DNA from: an uncultured Eubacteriales bacterium | GTDB taxonomy: Bacteria; Bacillota; Clostridia; Lachnospirales; Lachnospiraceae | Direction of reading: 5' to 3' | Length of the DNA stretch: 64,000 nucleotides | Assembly: GCA_900319795.1 (NCBI GenBank) | Contig: ONPU01000003.1 | Coordinates: 1-64,000 of the forward strand | In this document: piece by piece, positions 8,502 through 17,265 of the stretch | Layout of the letters: each line of letters opens with the position of its first letter | Position numbering within the stretch: position 1 is the first letter of the stretch | Translations under genes and position numbers: made by a program | The notes under the pieces: generated by a model | Seen by the model: only the letters and a program-made list of their open reading frames with translations | Databases searched by the model: none | What the model was told of the DNA's origin: nothing

Positions 8502-9569
8502 ATGGATGCCAGCAATCTGAAACGCATGAGCGCGCAGATTAACGTCGATGACTTTCTGCCCGCCAGTGAAGAAGAAAAAGAATATATGGTCAAAATGAGA
8601 CCCTCGACGACCGCCTTCAAGGACGGTATCAGGCGTCTCAAGAAAAATAAGATCGCGATGATCAGCTTCTGGATCATTGTCATCATCACGCTTTCGGCGA
8701 TTTTCGTTCCGATGTTCTGGCCCTACAAGTACGAGGCCATGCTCGGCATGACTCCCGGCAAGCCGGTCGATTCTTCCTTTAAGAATCTCAAGCCTTTCGA
8801 GTACTCCTCGACAGAGCAGGCCCTCATCAGCGAGGGCGGGAAGGTGTTCCCGCACATTTTCGGAACGGATGCCAACGGCCGTGACTATTTTATCCGTGTC
8901 GTCTACGGCACACGTATTTCTCTGGCAGTCGGTTTCTTCGCCAGTATCATCGTCCTTGTGATCGGTCTTACAATCGGAGCGATTTCGGGATACGCGGGCG
9001 GAAAAGTGGATATGATTATCATGCGAATCGTCGATATCATATACTCGCTGCCGGACATGCTGATGGTAATCCTTCTGGCCGCGTCCATGAAAGTGACGCT
9101 GGCTCAGAAGCTGGAGGGAACGGTTCTGGCGAAGATCGGAACCAACATCATTTCCCTCTTCATCATTTTCGCCCTGCTTTACTGGGTTTCGATGGCGCGG
9201 CTCGTGCGCGGCCAGATCCTTTCGCTCCGTGAACAGGAGTACGTTCTGGCGGCACAGGCAGCCGGCGCGAAGGGCGGATGGGTCATCCGGAAGCATTTGC
9301 TGCCGAACTGCATTTCCGTCATCGTCATTTCGACGGCTCTGCAGATTCCGAGCGCGATCTTCACCGAAAGCTACCTGTCCTTCCTCGGACTCGGCGTCAA
9401 CGCGCCGATGCCGTCACTGGGATCCCTCGCTTCCGACGCTTTGAACGGAATCAATTCCTATCCGTTCAGACTCGTGATTCCGGCAATCGTCATTTCGCTG
9501 ATCGTGCTTTCCCTGAACCTTTTCGGCGACGGCCTGCGTGACGCGTTTGACCCGAAACTGAACGGCTGA
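8502..9569 (+). CDS. oppC: Oligopeptide ABC transporter permease OppC
   Basis: Second membrane subunit, 355 residues. A ~50-residue cytosolic N-terminus precedes the first helix (KIAMISFWIIVIITLSAIF). There is a large extracytoplasmic loop of ~60 residues, and the EAA-type loop EYVLAAQAAGAKGGWVIRKH. The C-terminus GLRDAFDPKL is characteristic of DppC/OppC. An AAGGAG site precedes the ATG, and oppD begins 16 bases after its stop. Confidence 0.93.
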   Translation: MDASNLKRMSAQINVDDFLPASEEEKEYMVKMRPSTTAFKDGIRRLKKNKIAMISFWIIVIITLSAIFVPMFWPYKYEAMLGMTPGKPVDSSFKNLKPFEYSSTEQALISEGGKVFPHIFGTDANGRDYFIRVVYGTRISLAVGFFASIIVLVIGLTIGAISGYAGGKVDMIIMRIVDIIYSLPDMLMVILLAASMKVTLAQKLEGTVLAKIGTNIISLFIIFALLYWVSMARLVRGQILSLREQEYVLAAQAAGAKGGWVIRKHLLPNCISVIVISTALQIPSAIFTESYLSFLGLGVNAPMPSLGSLASDALNGINSYPFRLVIPAIVISLIVLSLNLFGDGLRDAFDPKLNG

Positions 9570-9585
9570 TAAGGAGGGATGGAAG

Positions 9586-10569
9586 ATGGCATTACTTGAA
9601 GTAAAAGATCTGCATACCTCATTTTTCACGGATGCCGGTGAGGTGCGCGCAGTTAACGGAGTATCGTTCACGCTGGACCGCGGAAAGGTACTCGGCATCG
9701 TAGGAGAGTCCGGTTCCGGAAAATCGGTCACGGCCTATTCGATCATGCAGATCCTGGCCGGCACCGGCAAGATTGTTTCGGGCTCCATCGTCCTCGACGG
9801 ACAGGAACTCGTAGGCGCGGGCGAAAAGGTCATGAAGGAAGTGCGCGGCAACAGAGTGTCGATCATTTTCCAGGATCCGATGACCTCGCTCAACCCGACC
9901 TATACCATCGGCCACCAGCTGATGGAAGCGATTCTTCTGCATACCAACAGAAATAAGCAGCAGGCATGGGACCGTGCCGTGGAAATGCTGAAGCTCGTCA
10001 ATGTCAACGAGCCGGAAAAACGTATGAAGCAGTATCCGTTCGAGTTTTCGGGCGGTATGCGCCAGAGAGTGATGATCGCGATGGCACTGGCCTGTGAGCC
10101 GGACATTCTGATCGCCGACGAGCCGACAACGGCTCTGGACGTGACGATCCAGGCGGGTATTCTCGAACTGATGAAGGATATCCAGAAGGAACTCGGAATG
10201 GCGATCATCATGATCACACACGACCTCGGCGTCGTCGCGCAGCTCTGCGATGAAGTGATCGTCATGTACGCCGGCGGGATCTGCGAGAAGGGAAGCGCGG
10301 ATGAAATCTTCTACAATCCGTGCCACGAATATACAAAGGGTCTGATGCGTTCGATTCCGACTGCCGACAGCAGCGGAGAGCGTCTGGAGCCGATCTCGGG
10401 TACTCCGATCGACCTTTTGAACATGCCGAAAGGCTGCCCCTTCGCGCCGCGCTGCGATGCCGCGATGAAGATCTGCATTCGTGAGAAATGCGATATCATG
10501 AGGATCAACGAAGAACACGAAGCAGCGTGCTGGATGAATGTGAAAAACGGAATCGGGGAGGCGAAATAA
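9586..10569 (+). CDS. oppD: Oligopeptide ABC transporter ATPase OppD
   Basis: ATP-hydrolysing subunit, 327 residues. Walker A is GESGSGKS near residue 40, the Q-loop is IIFQDPMTSLNP, the signature is FSGGMRQR, Walker B is ILIADEPTTALD and the switch histidine is in THDLG. The C-terminal oligopeptide-transporter extension carries the Cys-rich CPFAPRC segment seen in Opp/Dpp ATPases that bind an iron-sulfur cluster. GGAGG precedes the ATG, and oppF starts one base after its stop. Confidence 0.94.
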   Translation: MALLEVKDLHTSFFTDAGEVRAVNGVSFTLDRGKVLGIVGESGSGKSVTAYSIMQILAGTGKIVSGSIVLDGQELVGAGEKVMKEVRGNRVSIIFQDPMTSLNPTYTIGHQLMEAILLHTNRNKQQAWDRAVEMLKLVNVNEPEKRMKQYPFEFSGGMRQRVMIAMALACEPDILIADEPTTALDVTIQAGILELMKDIQKELGMAIIMITHDLGVVAQLCDEVIVMYAGGICEKGSADEIFYNPCHEYTKGLMRSIPTADSSGERLEPISGTPIDLLNMPKGCPFAPRCDAAMKICIREKCDIMRINEEHEAACWMNVKNGIGEAK

Positions 10570-10570
10570 A

Positions 10571-11560
10571 ATGAGTGATCAGAAAAATACACAGCCTCTT
10601 ATTGAAGTAAAGAATCTGAAGCAGTATTTCAATATCAGTACGGGCTTCTTCCAGTCCAAACCGCTGAAGGCGGTGGATGACATTTCCTTCTCCATCAGGG
10701 AAGGTGAGACGCTGGGTCTCGTCGGTGAGTCCGGCTGCGGCAAGACTACTGCCGGCAGAACCATTTTACATCTTTACAAACCGACGGCCGGCGAGGTCAT
10801 TTACAGAGGAAAACCCATTAAGACGGCTCAGGACATCAAAGAGTTCCGCACGAAGGCCACGATGGTGTTCCAGGATCCCTATTCCTCACTTGATCCGCGT
10901 ATGACGGTTGCCGATATCATCGGCGAGCCGCTTGACGTGCACCATATGTATAAAAACGCAGAAGAGCGCCGCGAGAAGATTCTCGAGCTCATGGACCACG
11001 TCGGACTCAACTCCGAACATGCGGCCAGATACGCGCACGAGTTCTCCGGCGGACAGAGGCAGAGAGTCGGTATCGCAAGGTCTCTGGCGGTGAATCCGGA
11101 CTTTATCGTCTGCGACGAGCCTGTTTCCGCTCTGGACGTGTCGATTCAGGCACAGGTCATCAATATGTTCGACGAACTTCAGGAGAAGCTGAACCTGACG
11201 TACCTCTTCATCGCGCACGATCTGCTGGTCGTAAGGCATATTTCGGACAGGATCGCGGTCATGTACCTCGGCCGCATGGTCGAGCTGGCGGATGCTGACG
11301 AGATCTATTCCCGTCCGCTGCATCCGTATACGAAGGCCCTGATGTCGGCTGTGCCGGTACCGGATCCGAAGGTGGCCCGCGCGAATAAGAGAGTGCAGCT
11401 TTCAGGCGAGATTCCGAGTCCGCTGAACGCGCCGTCCGGCTGCCCGTTCCACACGAGATGCCCCTATGCTGCTGAAGAATGCAAGCAGAGCATGCCCGAG
11501 TTTAAGGAAGTGGAAAGCGGACGTTTCGTCGCCTGCCACCGCCTTGCGGAGATCAACTGA
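10571..11560 (+). CDS. oppF: Oligopeptide ABC transporter ATPase OppF
   Basis: Second ATPase of the heterodimer, 329 residues. Walker A is GESGCGKT, the signature is FSGGQRQR, Walker B is [11 protein letters not shown] and the switch is AHDLL. The C-terminal [10 protein letters not shown] motif resembles the OppD cluster-binding tail. The gene is separated from oppD by one base, implying translational coupling. A separate promoter lies between it and oppA. Confidence 0.94.
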   Translation: MSDQKNTQPLIEVKNLKQYFNISTGFFQSKPLKAVDDISFSIREGETLGLVGESGCGKTTAGRTILHLYKPTAGEVIYRGKPIKTAQDIKEFRTKATMVFQDPYSSLDPRMTVADIIGEPLDVHHMYKNAEERREKILELMDHVGLNSEHAARYAHEFSGGQRQRVGIARSLAVNPDFIVCDEPVSALDVSIQAQVINMFDELQEKLNLTYLFIAHDLLVVRHISDRIAVMYLGRMVELADADEIYSRPLHPYTKALMSAVPVPDPKVARANKRVQLSGEIPSPLNAPSGCPFHTRCPYAAEECKQSMPEFKEVESGRFVACHRLAEIN

Positions 11561-11582
11561 TCTTTATGGGACTTTACTTGAG

Positions 11583-11591
11583 TGGTATAAT
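11583..11591 (+). promoter_or_regulatory. Extended -10 promoter of oppA
   Basis: TGG directly precedes TATAAT (11586-11591), an extended -10. The -35 position 17 bases upstream (TTTATG) is weak. This promoter would allow the binding protein to be made in excess over the membrane complex. Confidence 0.65.
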
Positions 11592-11668
11592 ATAGGTTCA
11601 AAGGCGGTCCGCTTTGTCAACACAGATGGCCGCTTTGAAATAATTTACACAAACGAAAGGAGTTTGGT

Positions 11669-13699
11669 ATGAAAATGAAAAAGATTCTCGCACTTCTCAT
11701 TTCAGGCGCAATGGTCTTGTCCCTTGGTGCCTGCGGTGACTCCGCTTCTTCAGGCAGCGGTGCAGCACAGGAAGCAGCTGTAGAAGAGACAGCCGAAGCT
11801 GCCGAAGAGACAACCGAAGCTGCTGAAGAGACAACCGAAGCTGTTGAAGAGACAGCGGAAGCTGCTGAAGAAACAGCCGAAGCAACTGAAGAAACAGCTG
11901 AGGCTGCTGAAGAAACAGCGGAAGCTGCTCCGGCAGCTGACAACGGCGGACTGAATGTCTGCCTCGCTTCCGAACCGGCGACTCTGGACCCGGCTCTGAA
12001 CTCTTCTGTAGACGGCGCTACCATGCTGGCTCATCTGTTCTCCGGACTTGCAAAGTGGGCACAGGACGAGAACGGCAACCTTGAGATTGTTCCGGACGCT
12101 GCTGAAGAACTGCCGGAAGGCGTTGTCGGCGATGACGGCAAGGTCACCTATACCTACAAGCTGCGTGACGGCCTCAAATGGTCCGACGGCAAGGATGTCA
12201 CTGCTCAGGATTACGTTTTTGCATGGAACCGTGCGGCGAGCTTTGATCTGGCAGCCGACTATGGTTATATGTTCGAAGTCGTGGACGGCTATGCGGACAT
12301 CTGGGATACAGAAGACGGCGAAGAAAAGGACGAAGAAGGCAACCCGATCCCGGTTCAGAAGAATCCGGACGCGAAGCTGAACGTCACAGCTGTCGATGAC
12401 AAGACGATCGAAGTCGTTCTTGCGAACCCGATCTCTTACTGGAACGAACTGCTTGCATTCCCGACCTACTTCCCGGTACGTGAAGATGTCGTGTCCAATG
12501 AAGCATGGGCAACAGATCCGTCTACTTATGTCAACAACGGACCGTATACAATGACCGACTGGGCACATAACTCCGTCATTACTCTTACAAAGAATGAGAA
12601 CTTTGTGGACGCTGCGGAAGTGACAATGCCGGTGATCAACTTCTATCTGTCCGACGACGCGAACAACATGCTGACCAACTTCAAGAACGGCGACTGGCTG
12701 CTGATCGACGATGTCCCGACAAACGAGATGGAATCCCTGAAGCAGGAATATCCGGATGAGTTCATCGTTGCCGGCCAGATCGGTACCTACTATGTATGCT
12801 GGAACACCAACCAGGCTCTTCTTCCGGAAGGCAGCGATATTACGGATCCGGCAGAAGTCGAAAAGGCTCAGCAGGAAATCCGCAGGGCCATCAACCTGCT
12901 CTATGACCGCAACTACATCGTCAACGATATCGGCCAGGCGGGCCAGGTTCCGGCTTCCTCTTTCGTCGCTATGGGTATGACGGATGCTGACGGCAGCCAG
13001 TTCTATGAGAACGCGGGCGACAATGAAGGATTCGTCGGCTACTATGACGTTTCCAACGAAGCTCTTACCGACAACTTCAATGAAGCAATGGAAATCCTTA
13101 AGAAGTACTATGACTTTGATGAAGCATCCCAGCAGTTCACGAACTTCCCGACGCTGACTTATCTGTACAATACTTCCGAAGGACACAAGATGATCGGTGA
13201 ATATCTGCAGAGCGCTCTTGCGGCTGTCGGTATCACGATGAACCTGGAAAACCAGGAATGGAACACCTTCCTTGAAACACGTAAGAATGGTGACTACTCC
13301 ATCGCACGTAACGGCTGGCTCGCGGACTACAATGATCCGATCTGCTTCCTCGATATGTGGACAACAGCTTCCGGCAACAACGATGTTCAGTTCGGCAGAG
13401 GCGCTGACGCCACCGTCAAGGCTTACAGCCTCGACCTGACAGATCTCGGCTATGACACCAAGGTCGAAGACGGCACATGGGCAGAGACCTATGACGTCTT
13501 GATTTCTGACATCAAGAGCTGCACGGATAACGAAACACGCTATAAGCTGATGCACAAGGCTGAAGACCTGCTCATGAGCACAGGCTGCATCTGCCCGCTG
13601 TATTTCTACACAGATCCGTACATGCTGGATTCCTCCGTCAAGGGCTTCTTCGCGAACCCGCTCGGATATAAGTACTTCATGTACACCACAATTGAATAA
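11669..13699 (+). CDS. oppA: Oligopeptide-binding lipoprotein OppA
   Basis: Extracellular substrate-binding lipoprotein (SBP family 5) that feeds OppBCDF. The 676 residues start with a lipoprotein signal whose lipobox LGAC anchors the protein by its Cys near residue 22. A Glu/Ala/Thr linker of seven exact 7-residue units (EETAEAA-like) spans about residues 39-87. The globular domain starts at GGLNVCLASEPATLDP, and its family landmarks include YTYKLRDGLKWSDGKDVTAQDYVFAW. AAAGGAG precedes the ATG. The long acidic linker is unusual and probably spans the cell wall as a tether. Confidence 0.93.
   Translation: MKMKKILALLISGAMVLSLGACGDSASSGSGAAQEAAVEETAEAAEETTEAAEETTEAVEETAEAAEETAEATEETAEAAEETAEAAPAADNGGLNVCLASEPATLDPALNSSVDGATMLAHLFSGLAKWAQDENGNLEIVPDAAEELPEGVVGDDGKVTYTYKLRDGLKWSDGKDVTAQDYVFAWNRAASFDLAADYGYMFEVVDGYADIWDTEDGEEKDEEGNPIPVQKNPDAKLNVTAVDDKTIEVVLANPISYWNELLAFPTYFPVREDVVSNEAWATDPSTYVNNGPYTMTDWAHNSVITLTKNENFVDAAEVTMPVINFYLSDDANNMLTNFKNGDWLLIDDVPTNEMESLKQEYPDEFIVAGQIGTYYVCWNTNQALLPEGSDITDPAEVEKAQQEIRRAINLLYDRNYIVNDIGQAGQVPASSFVAMGMTDADGSQFYENAGDNEGFVGYYDVSNEALTDNFNEAMEILKKYYDFDEASQQFTNFPTLTYLYNTSEGHKMIGEYLQSALAAVGITMNLENQEWNTFLETRKNGDYSIARNGWLADYNDPICFLDMWTTASGNNDVQFGRGADATVKAYSLDLTDLGYDTKVEDGTWAETYDVLISDIKSCTDNETRYKLMHKAEDLLMSTGCICPLYFYTDPYMLDSSVKGFFANPLGYKYFMYTTIE
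11783..11929 (+). repeat. Seven tandem 21-bp repeats in oppA (acidic linker)
   Basis: Seven in-frame 21-bp units, each encoding EETAEAA or a one-residue variant. The units differ by a few silent or single-residue changes, so copy number may vary between strains by replication slippage. Confidence 0.85.
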
Positions 13700-13724
13700 T
13701 TTGGGAATAGATTCCTGAATACAG

Positions 13725-13754
13725 AACCTCCGGCTGTTGCCGGAGGTTTTTTTG
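13725..13754 (+). terminator. Intrinsic terminator of oppA
   Basis: A perfect 10-bp stem AACCTCCGGC / GCCGGAGGTT with loop TGTT runs straight into seven T residues, 25 bases after the oppA stop. Confidence 0.92.
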
Positions 13755-13789
13755 CCATTTTTACATTAAAATATGAGCGCTGTTTGACG

Positions 13790-13882
13790 CCGGAATAAAA
13801 AAGAAAGCTGGCCGCCTATGAGGGGTGACGACCAGCCGAGTGTTAGCGCGAGGCTAACGTATGAAAAGTAGTGCCATAGCAC
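13790..13882 (-). ncRNA. Candidate ~93-nt structured small RNA
   Basis: Read on the minus strand, TATACT (complement of 13889-13894) is followed by three compact hairpins: GTGC-TATG-GCAC, GTTAGC-CTCGC-GCTAAC, and a GCTGG...CCAGC stem leading into TTTCTTTTTT. The last looks like an intrinsic terminator at about 13836-13795. The -35 region is weak (TTCAAT at 17-base spacing). It could be an independent small RNA or the processed 3' end and terminator of the nuclease-helicase transcript upstream. No known RNA family was recognised. Confidence 0.35.
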
Positions 13883-13971
13883 ATTAAAAGTATAACATAG
13901 GCTTCCTGAAAATTGAACCGTGTAAATTAAGAGAAAAAAGGAGAAAAGTGAGCGTTTTTTAAGATCTTTTT

Positions 13972-16458
13972 TCATTTATTTTTACAAAGATTATCTTTGA
14001 AGGTTAAAATTTGACCTTTCAGGCTTTCCAAAGTGCATGATTTCAGGTCCTGCCACTCTCTGGGATAGAGTTTTCTGTAGGAAGAAGTAAGGAGACGGTC
14101 GTCCAGAAGGAGGATGAGTCCGCGGTCATGTTCCGTTCGGATGACTCGTCCGGCCGCCTGTTCCACTTTGTTCATGCCGGGATAGCGGTAAGCATAGTCA
14201 AAACCGGCGTCATCGGTCCGGTCATAGAACTGCTTCAGCAGCTCACGCTCTATGGAGACCTGCGGCAGGCCGGCACCGACGATGATGGCTCCGATGAGGC
14301 GGGTTCCGGTAAGGTCAATTCCTTCGGAAAACATACCGCCCATGACGGAAAAGGCCAGAAGGGAGTCATGAGGATTTTCGTAGAAGTTTTCGAGAAAGAT
14401 CTCCCTGTCGTCCTCGGCCATCCCGGAGGACTGACAGACATAATTGATACCGGGAGTGTCGAATTCCTCCCGGTAGATTTTGTAGACTTCCCGCATCAGC
14501 GTGTAGGAAGGAAAGAACACGAGATAGTTTCCCGGCCAGTTTTCCGCGGCGCACTTCAGATAGGCCGCGATGCGCCGGTACATTTCCGGACCTCTCCTTT
14601 TAAAAACCGTGCTGACATCCGAGGCGGCAAGCAGCAGACGGTGTTCCGGATCGAAAGGCGTTTTTGCGTAGACCGCGTAAGGGTCTTTGGCAGTGGTCAG
14701 CATTTTCCGGAAATAGGGAAGGGGCAGGAGCGTAGCGGAGAAAAAGACCGCCGACCTGCCTTTTGTAAGGCAGTCCTGAAGCCTTGAGGCCGGATTGGAG
14801 CAAAAGAGTTTCAGCTCAAGGTGTTCGTCCTCATTTTTCGCGGCATAAACCGTATAATTATCATCCAGAAGCTCTGCCGTATTGGCAAATGTAAGAAGCG
14901 CGAAATAGTATTCGAGCAGTTTTTCCTTCAGAGCGCCGTCTTTGCTCTCCTCAAAAAACTCAGTCATGCAGGTACTGATTTTAAGGGCCGCGCGAACGAT
15001 TTTATCCTGTTCCGCGGAATCCGGGAAGAGATACGGGCTGTCGAGAACCCTGCCGTCCGGCTCATCATCCAGCCGGTGCGAAAGAAGCAGCATCTGGCGG
15101 TTCGCGGCGTCGATTGCCCGGACGAGTTTCACACGGAGCCGTTCTTCGTCCGCATTCTCTTTCTTTTTGGCTAAAAGGCGTTTCGCTTTCAGCAGATCCT
15201 CTTTGACGATGGAGGCGCTGTACATGTCACGGGCACGGTCCGCGAGATTGTGGGCCTCGTCAATGAGAAAGAGGTACTGGCCGCTTTTCCCTGCCGCGAA
15301 AAAGCGCTTCAGCTGCGCGTCGGGATCGAACACGTAGTTGTAGTCGCAGACAATCGCGTCGCAAAATGACGCGAGATCCAGTGAGAGCTCATAAGGGCAG
15401 ACGTTCCCTTCTTTCGCGGCCAGAGCGATCTGCTCCCGTCCGTAGAAGTTTCCTTCATTGAGGAGCTTGAACAGGAGCCCGTTGATTCTGTCGAAATGTC
15501 CCTTCGCGTAAGGACAGTCGTCGGGATTGCAGGACGATTCATTCAGCGGACAGATTTTTTCCTTGGCGGTAATGCGGACGCAGCGGATGAGGAGGCCTTT
15601 ATTTTTCAAGATGGTAAATGCTTCCCAGCCCACTTCCTGCGTCTCATTTTTTGCGGTCAGGTAGAAAATGCGCTCCGCGAGGCCATTTCCAAGCGCTTTA
15701 ACAGACGGATAGACACAGCTCATGGTCTTGCCGACGCCGGTGGGAGCCATGAGAAAGAGCTGTTTTTTCTCCCTGATCGTATGGTAGACCGAGGCGGCCA
15801 GATGCTGCTGGCCCTCGCGGAACGGGAAGGGGAACGAAAGGTTCTCGATGGAGAGATTGCGTTCCCTGAGATGGTTGAGCTGCCATTTGGCCCAGAGATA
15901 CCACTCGTCTGTAAGAGAGATGAACCAGTCGTGAAGGTCTTCATTTTCAAAAACATAATGGAAATAGCGCACATCTTCAGTGTCGAGGTTCGCGTAGGTC
16001 ATGCGGACTCCGATGCGCGGAAGCTGCTCTTTATCCGCGATGATCGCGGCGTAGCATTTCGCCTGCGCGAGATGCACCTCGAACGGCTCCTCAAGGCGGG
16101 TGACGTCAAGGTACATGCCCTTGATCTCGTCCACGACGACGGAAGGTTCATCGGCGCCGGACTCCTCGGTGCCCTCTGCCCGGCGGATGACGCCGTCTGC
16201 GCGGCCTTCAATCCGAAGCGTGAGTTCGTCATAGAAAACCGAGATCTTCAGAGGCACTTCGGCGGTGTAGTCCGGGCCCTGCGCCTTCTGGAGCCGCCGG
16301 TGGAGGACCGCGCCTTTTTGCATGGCGTCAATATCGGGGCCGTGCTGGACACGGCGGTCGATGTCCCCGGAGCGCAGCAGAAACTCCACCATCTGCCTTA
16401 CGGAAATGGCGGAAACGGGTTTTTGTTCTTCTTTGGGAACCATCAGTTCTTCAGACAT
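13972..16458 (-). CDS. PD-(D/E)XK nuclease fused to XPD/DinG-type DNA helicase
   Basis: An 828-residue protein from the start chosen here. The first ~200 residues look like a RecB/Cas4-type nuclease, with GRADG, then DEIKG (the E-x-K pair) and QAKCY (the QxxxY motif). The rest is a superfamily 2 DEAD_2 helicase: Walker A APTGVGKT, four cysteines in CVRITAKEKICPL...CNPDDC that resemble the XPD/DinG iron-sulfur site, the Walker B box LIDEAHN, and a C-terminal domain ending with GRVIRTEHDRG. A role in DNA repair is likely. I start at 16458; a frame extension to 16497 would run through the promoter. It converges on oppA. Confidence 0.85.
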   Translation of the reverse strand: MSEELMVPKEEQKPVSAISVRQMVEFLLRSGDIDRRVQHGPDIDAMQKGAVLHRRLQKAQGPDYTAEVPLKISVFYDELTLRIEGRADGVIRRAEGTEESGADEPSVVVDEIKGMYLDVTRLEEPFEVHLAQAKCYAAIIADKEQLPRIGVRMTYANLDTEDVRYFHYVFENEDLHDWFISLTDEWYLWAKWQLNHLRERNLSIENLSFPFPFREGQQHLAASVYHTIREKKQLFLMAPTGVGKTMSCVYPSVKALGNGLAERIFYLTAKNETQEVGWEAFTILKNKGLLIRCVRITAKEKICPLNESSCNPDDCPYAKGHFDRINGLLFKLLNEGNFYGREQIALAAKEGNVCPYELSLDLASFCDAIVCDYNYVFDPDAQLKRFFAAGKSGQYLFLIDEAHNLADRARDMYSASIVKEDLLKAKRLLAKKKENADEERLRVKLVRAIDAANRQMLLLSHRLDDEPDGRVLDSPYLFPDSAEQDKIVRAALKISTCMTEFFEESKDGALKEKLLEYYFALLTFANTAELLDDNYTVYAAKNEDEHLELKLFCSNPASRLQDCLTKGRSAVFFSATLLPLPYFRKMLTTAKDPYAVYAKTPFDPEHRLLLAASDVSTVFKRRGPEMYRRIAAYLKCAAENWPGNYLVFFPSYTLMREVYKIYREEFDTPGINYVCQSSGMAEDDREIFLENFYENPHDSLLAFSVMGGMFSEGIDLTGTRLIGAIIVGAGLPQVSIERELLKQFYDRTDDAGFDYAYRYPGMNKVEQAAGRVIRTEHDRGLILLLDDRLLTSSYRKLYPREWQDLKSCTLESLKGQILTFKDNLCKNK

Positions 16459-16464
16459 AGTCAC

Positions 16465-16473
16465 ATTATACCA
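16465..16473 (-). promoter_or_regulatory. Extended -10 promoter abutting the helicase start codon
   Basis: On the minus strand TGG-TATAAT ends six bases before the ATG at 16458, so transcription would begin at or near the A of that ATG. This implies a leaderless message, or use of the next in-frame ATG at 16443, which has only a weak GAAGAA upstream. Confidence 0.5.
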
Positions 16474-16503
16474 TGAGGCGACGAGCCAGGCGAACATATA
16501 TGT

Positions 16504-16548
16504 TCATCTGGCGACCGCAGATGATAACAGACTCTTTGAGTCTGTTAT
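16504..16548. repeat. Two adjacent inverted repeats between divergent genes
   Basis: TCATCTG (16504-16510) pairs with CAGATGA (16518-16524). Directly after it, an 11-bp perfect stem (16524-16534 with 16538-16548, loop TTT) forms ATAACAGACTC / GAGTCTGTTAT. They lie between the helicase and xpt promoters. No T-tract follows, so an operator or cruciform is as likely as a terminator. Confidence 0.5.
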
Positions 16549-16555
16549 ACCATAA

Positions 16556-16586
16556 TGCACCACAGGTGCCAGGCCCCTCTGGTGCA
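16556..16586. repeat. REP-like 31-bp palindrome, copy 1 (single)
   Basis: TGCACCACAGGTGCC, a central A, then an imperfect inverted copy ending TCTGGTGCA. It matches the copies at 24730, 53849 and 61504. It lies just upstream of the xpt promoter, outside all genes. Confidence 0.75.
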
Positions 16587-16601
16587 GTCGAAAATCGTCG
16601 G

Positions 16602-16630
16602 TTGTAAAAAAGCCGAGTTGTAGGTATAAT
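16602..16630 (+). promoter_or_regulatory. Sigma-A promoter of xpt
   Basis: TTGTAA (16602-16607), 17 bases, TATAAT (16625-16630). The predicted leader is only about 32 bases, too short for a purine riboswitch. Confidence 0.8.
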
Positions 16631-16668
16631 CTACTCATCAAACGGACATACGCCTAAAAGGAGAATAC

Positions 16669-17265
16669 ATGAAAGCACTTGAAGAGAAGATTCTGAAGGA
16701 AGGCCAGGTAAGGCCGGGACACATTCTGAAAGTTGACAGTTTCCTCAATCATCAGATGGATATCGAATTCATCAATGAAATCGGCAAGGAGTTCCTGCGT
16801 CTGTTCGGAGACAGGCCGATTACGAAGATTCTGACCGTGGAAGCTTCGGGAATCGGAATTGCCTGTATTACAGCTCAGTATTTCAAAGTGCCGGTGGTCT
16901 TTGCCAAGAAGGCGCAGAGCCTCAATCTGGACGGAAGCCTCTATACGACGAAAGTCCAGAGTTACACACACAACCGCGTCTATGACGTCATTCTCTCGAA
17001 GAAATTCCTGACTGCGGATGACCACGTACTCGTCATCGACGATTTCCTCGCGAACGGCTGTGCCGTCAACGGTCTTCTGGACATCATCGACGAAGCCGGC
17101 GCGACACTCGAAGGAGTCGGGATTGTCATCGAGAAAGGCTTCCAGGATGGAGGCAGGGAACTGAGAGCGCGCGGAGTGGACCTGAAGTCGCTCGCGATCA
17201 TCAAGTCCATGACGGATCATTCGATTGAGTTCGAAAAGCAGGAAGAAGAACCATATGAAATATGA
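16669..17265 (+). CDS. xpt: Xanthine phosphoribosyltransferase
   Basis: A 198-residue purine-salvage enzyme that converts xanthine and PRPP to XMP. Typical Xpt landmarks are MKALEEKILKEGQV and ILKVDSFLNHQMD at the N-terminus, LTVEASGI, and the PRPP-binding loop VLVIDDFLANG near residues 122-132. An AAAAGGAG site precedes the ATG. The last codons overlap the start of the UDP-sugar pyrophosphorylase gene by 11 bases. Unlike many Firmicutes xpt genes it is not followed by a xanthine permease (pbuX) here and has no visible purine riboswitch. Confidence 0.95.
   Translation: MKALEEKILKEGQVRPGHILKVDSFLNHQMDIEFINEIGKEFLRLFGDRPITKILTVEASGIGIACITAQYFKVPVVFAKKAQSLNLDGSLYTTKVQSYTHNRVYDVILSKKFLTADDHVLVIDDFLANGCAVNGLLDIIDEAGATLEGVGIVIEKGFQDGGRELRARGVDLKSLAIIKSMTDHSIEFEKQEEEPYEI

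Noticed and set aside
7695-9296. A 533-codon minus-strand frame opposite oppB and oppC
   Set aside because: It crosses two genuine membrane-protein genes and is rich in His, Arg and Asp in a pattern typical of antisense reading.
11750-13555. A 601-codon minus-strand frame opposite oppA
   Set aside because: It is a mirror of the oppA frame, including a Ser/Cys/Phe-rich repeat that is only the complement of the acidic linker.
14128-14787. Plus-strand frames opposite the nuclease-helicase gene
   Set aside because: They lie inside conserved helicase motifs on the other strand and have no independent support.
16625-16668. Purine riboswitch before xpt
   Set aside because: The leader predicted from the promoter is ~32 bases and lacks the conserved purine-aptamer loops.
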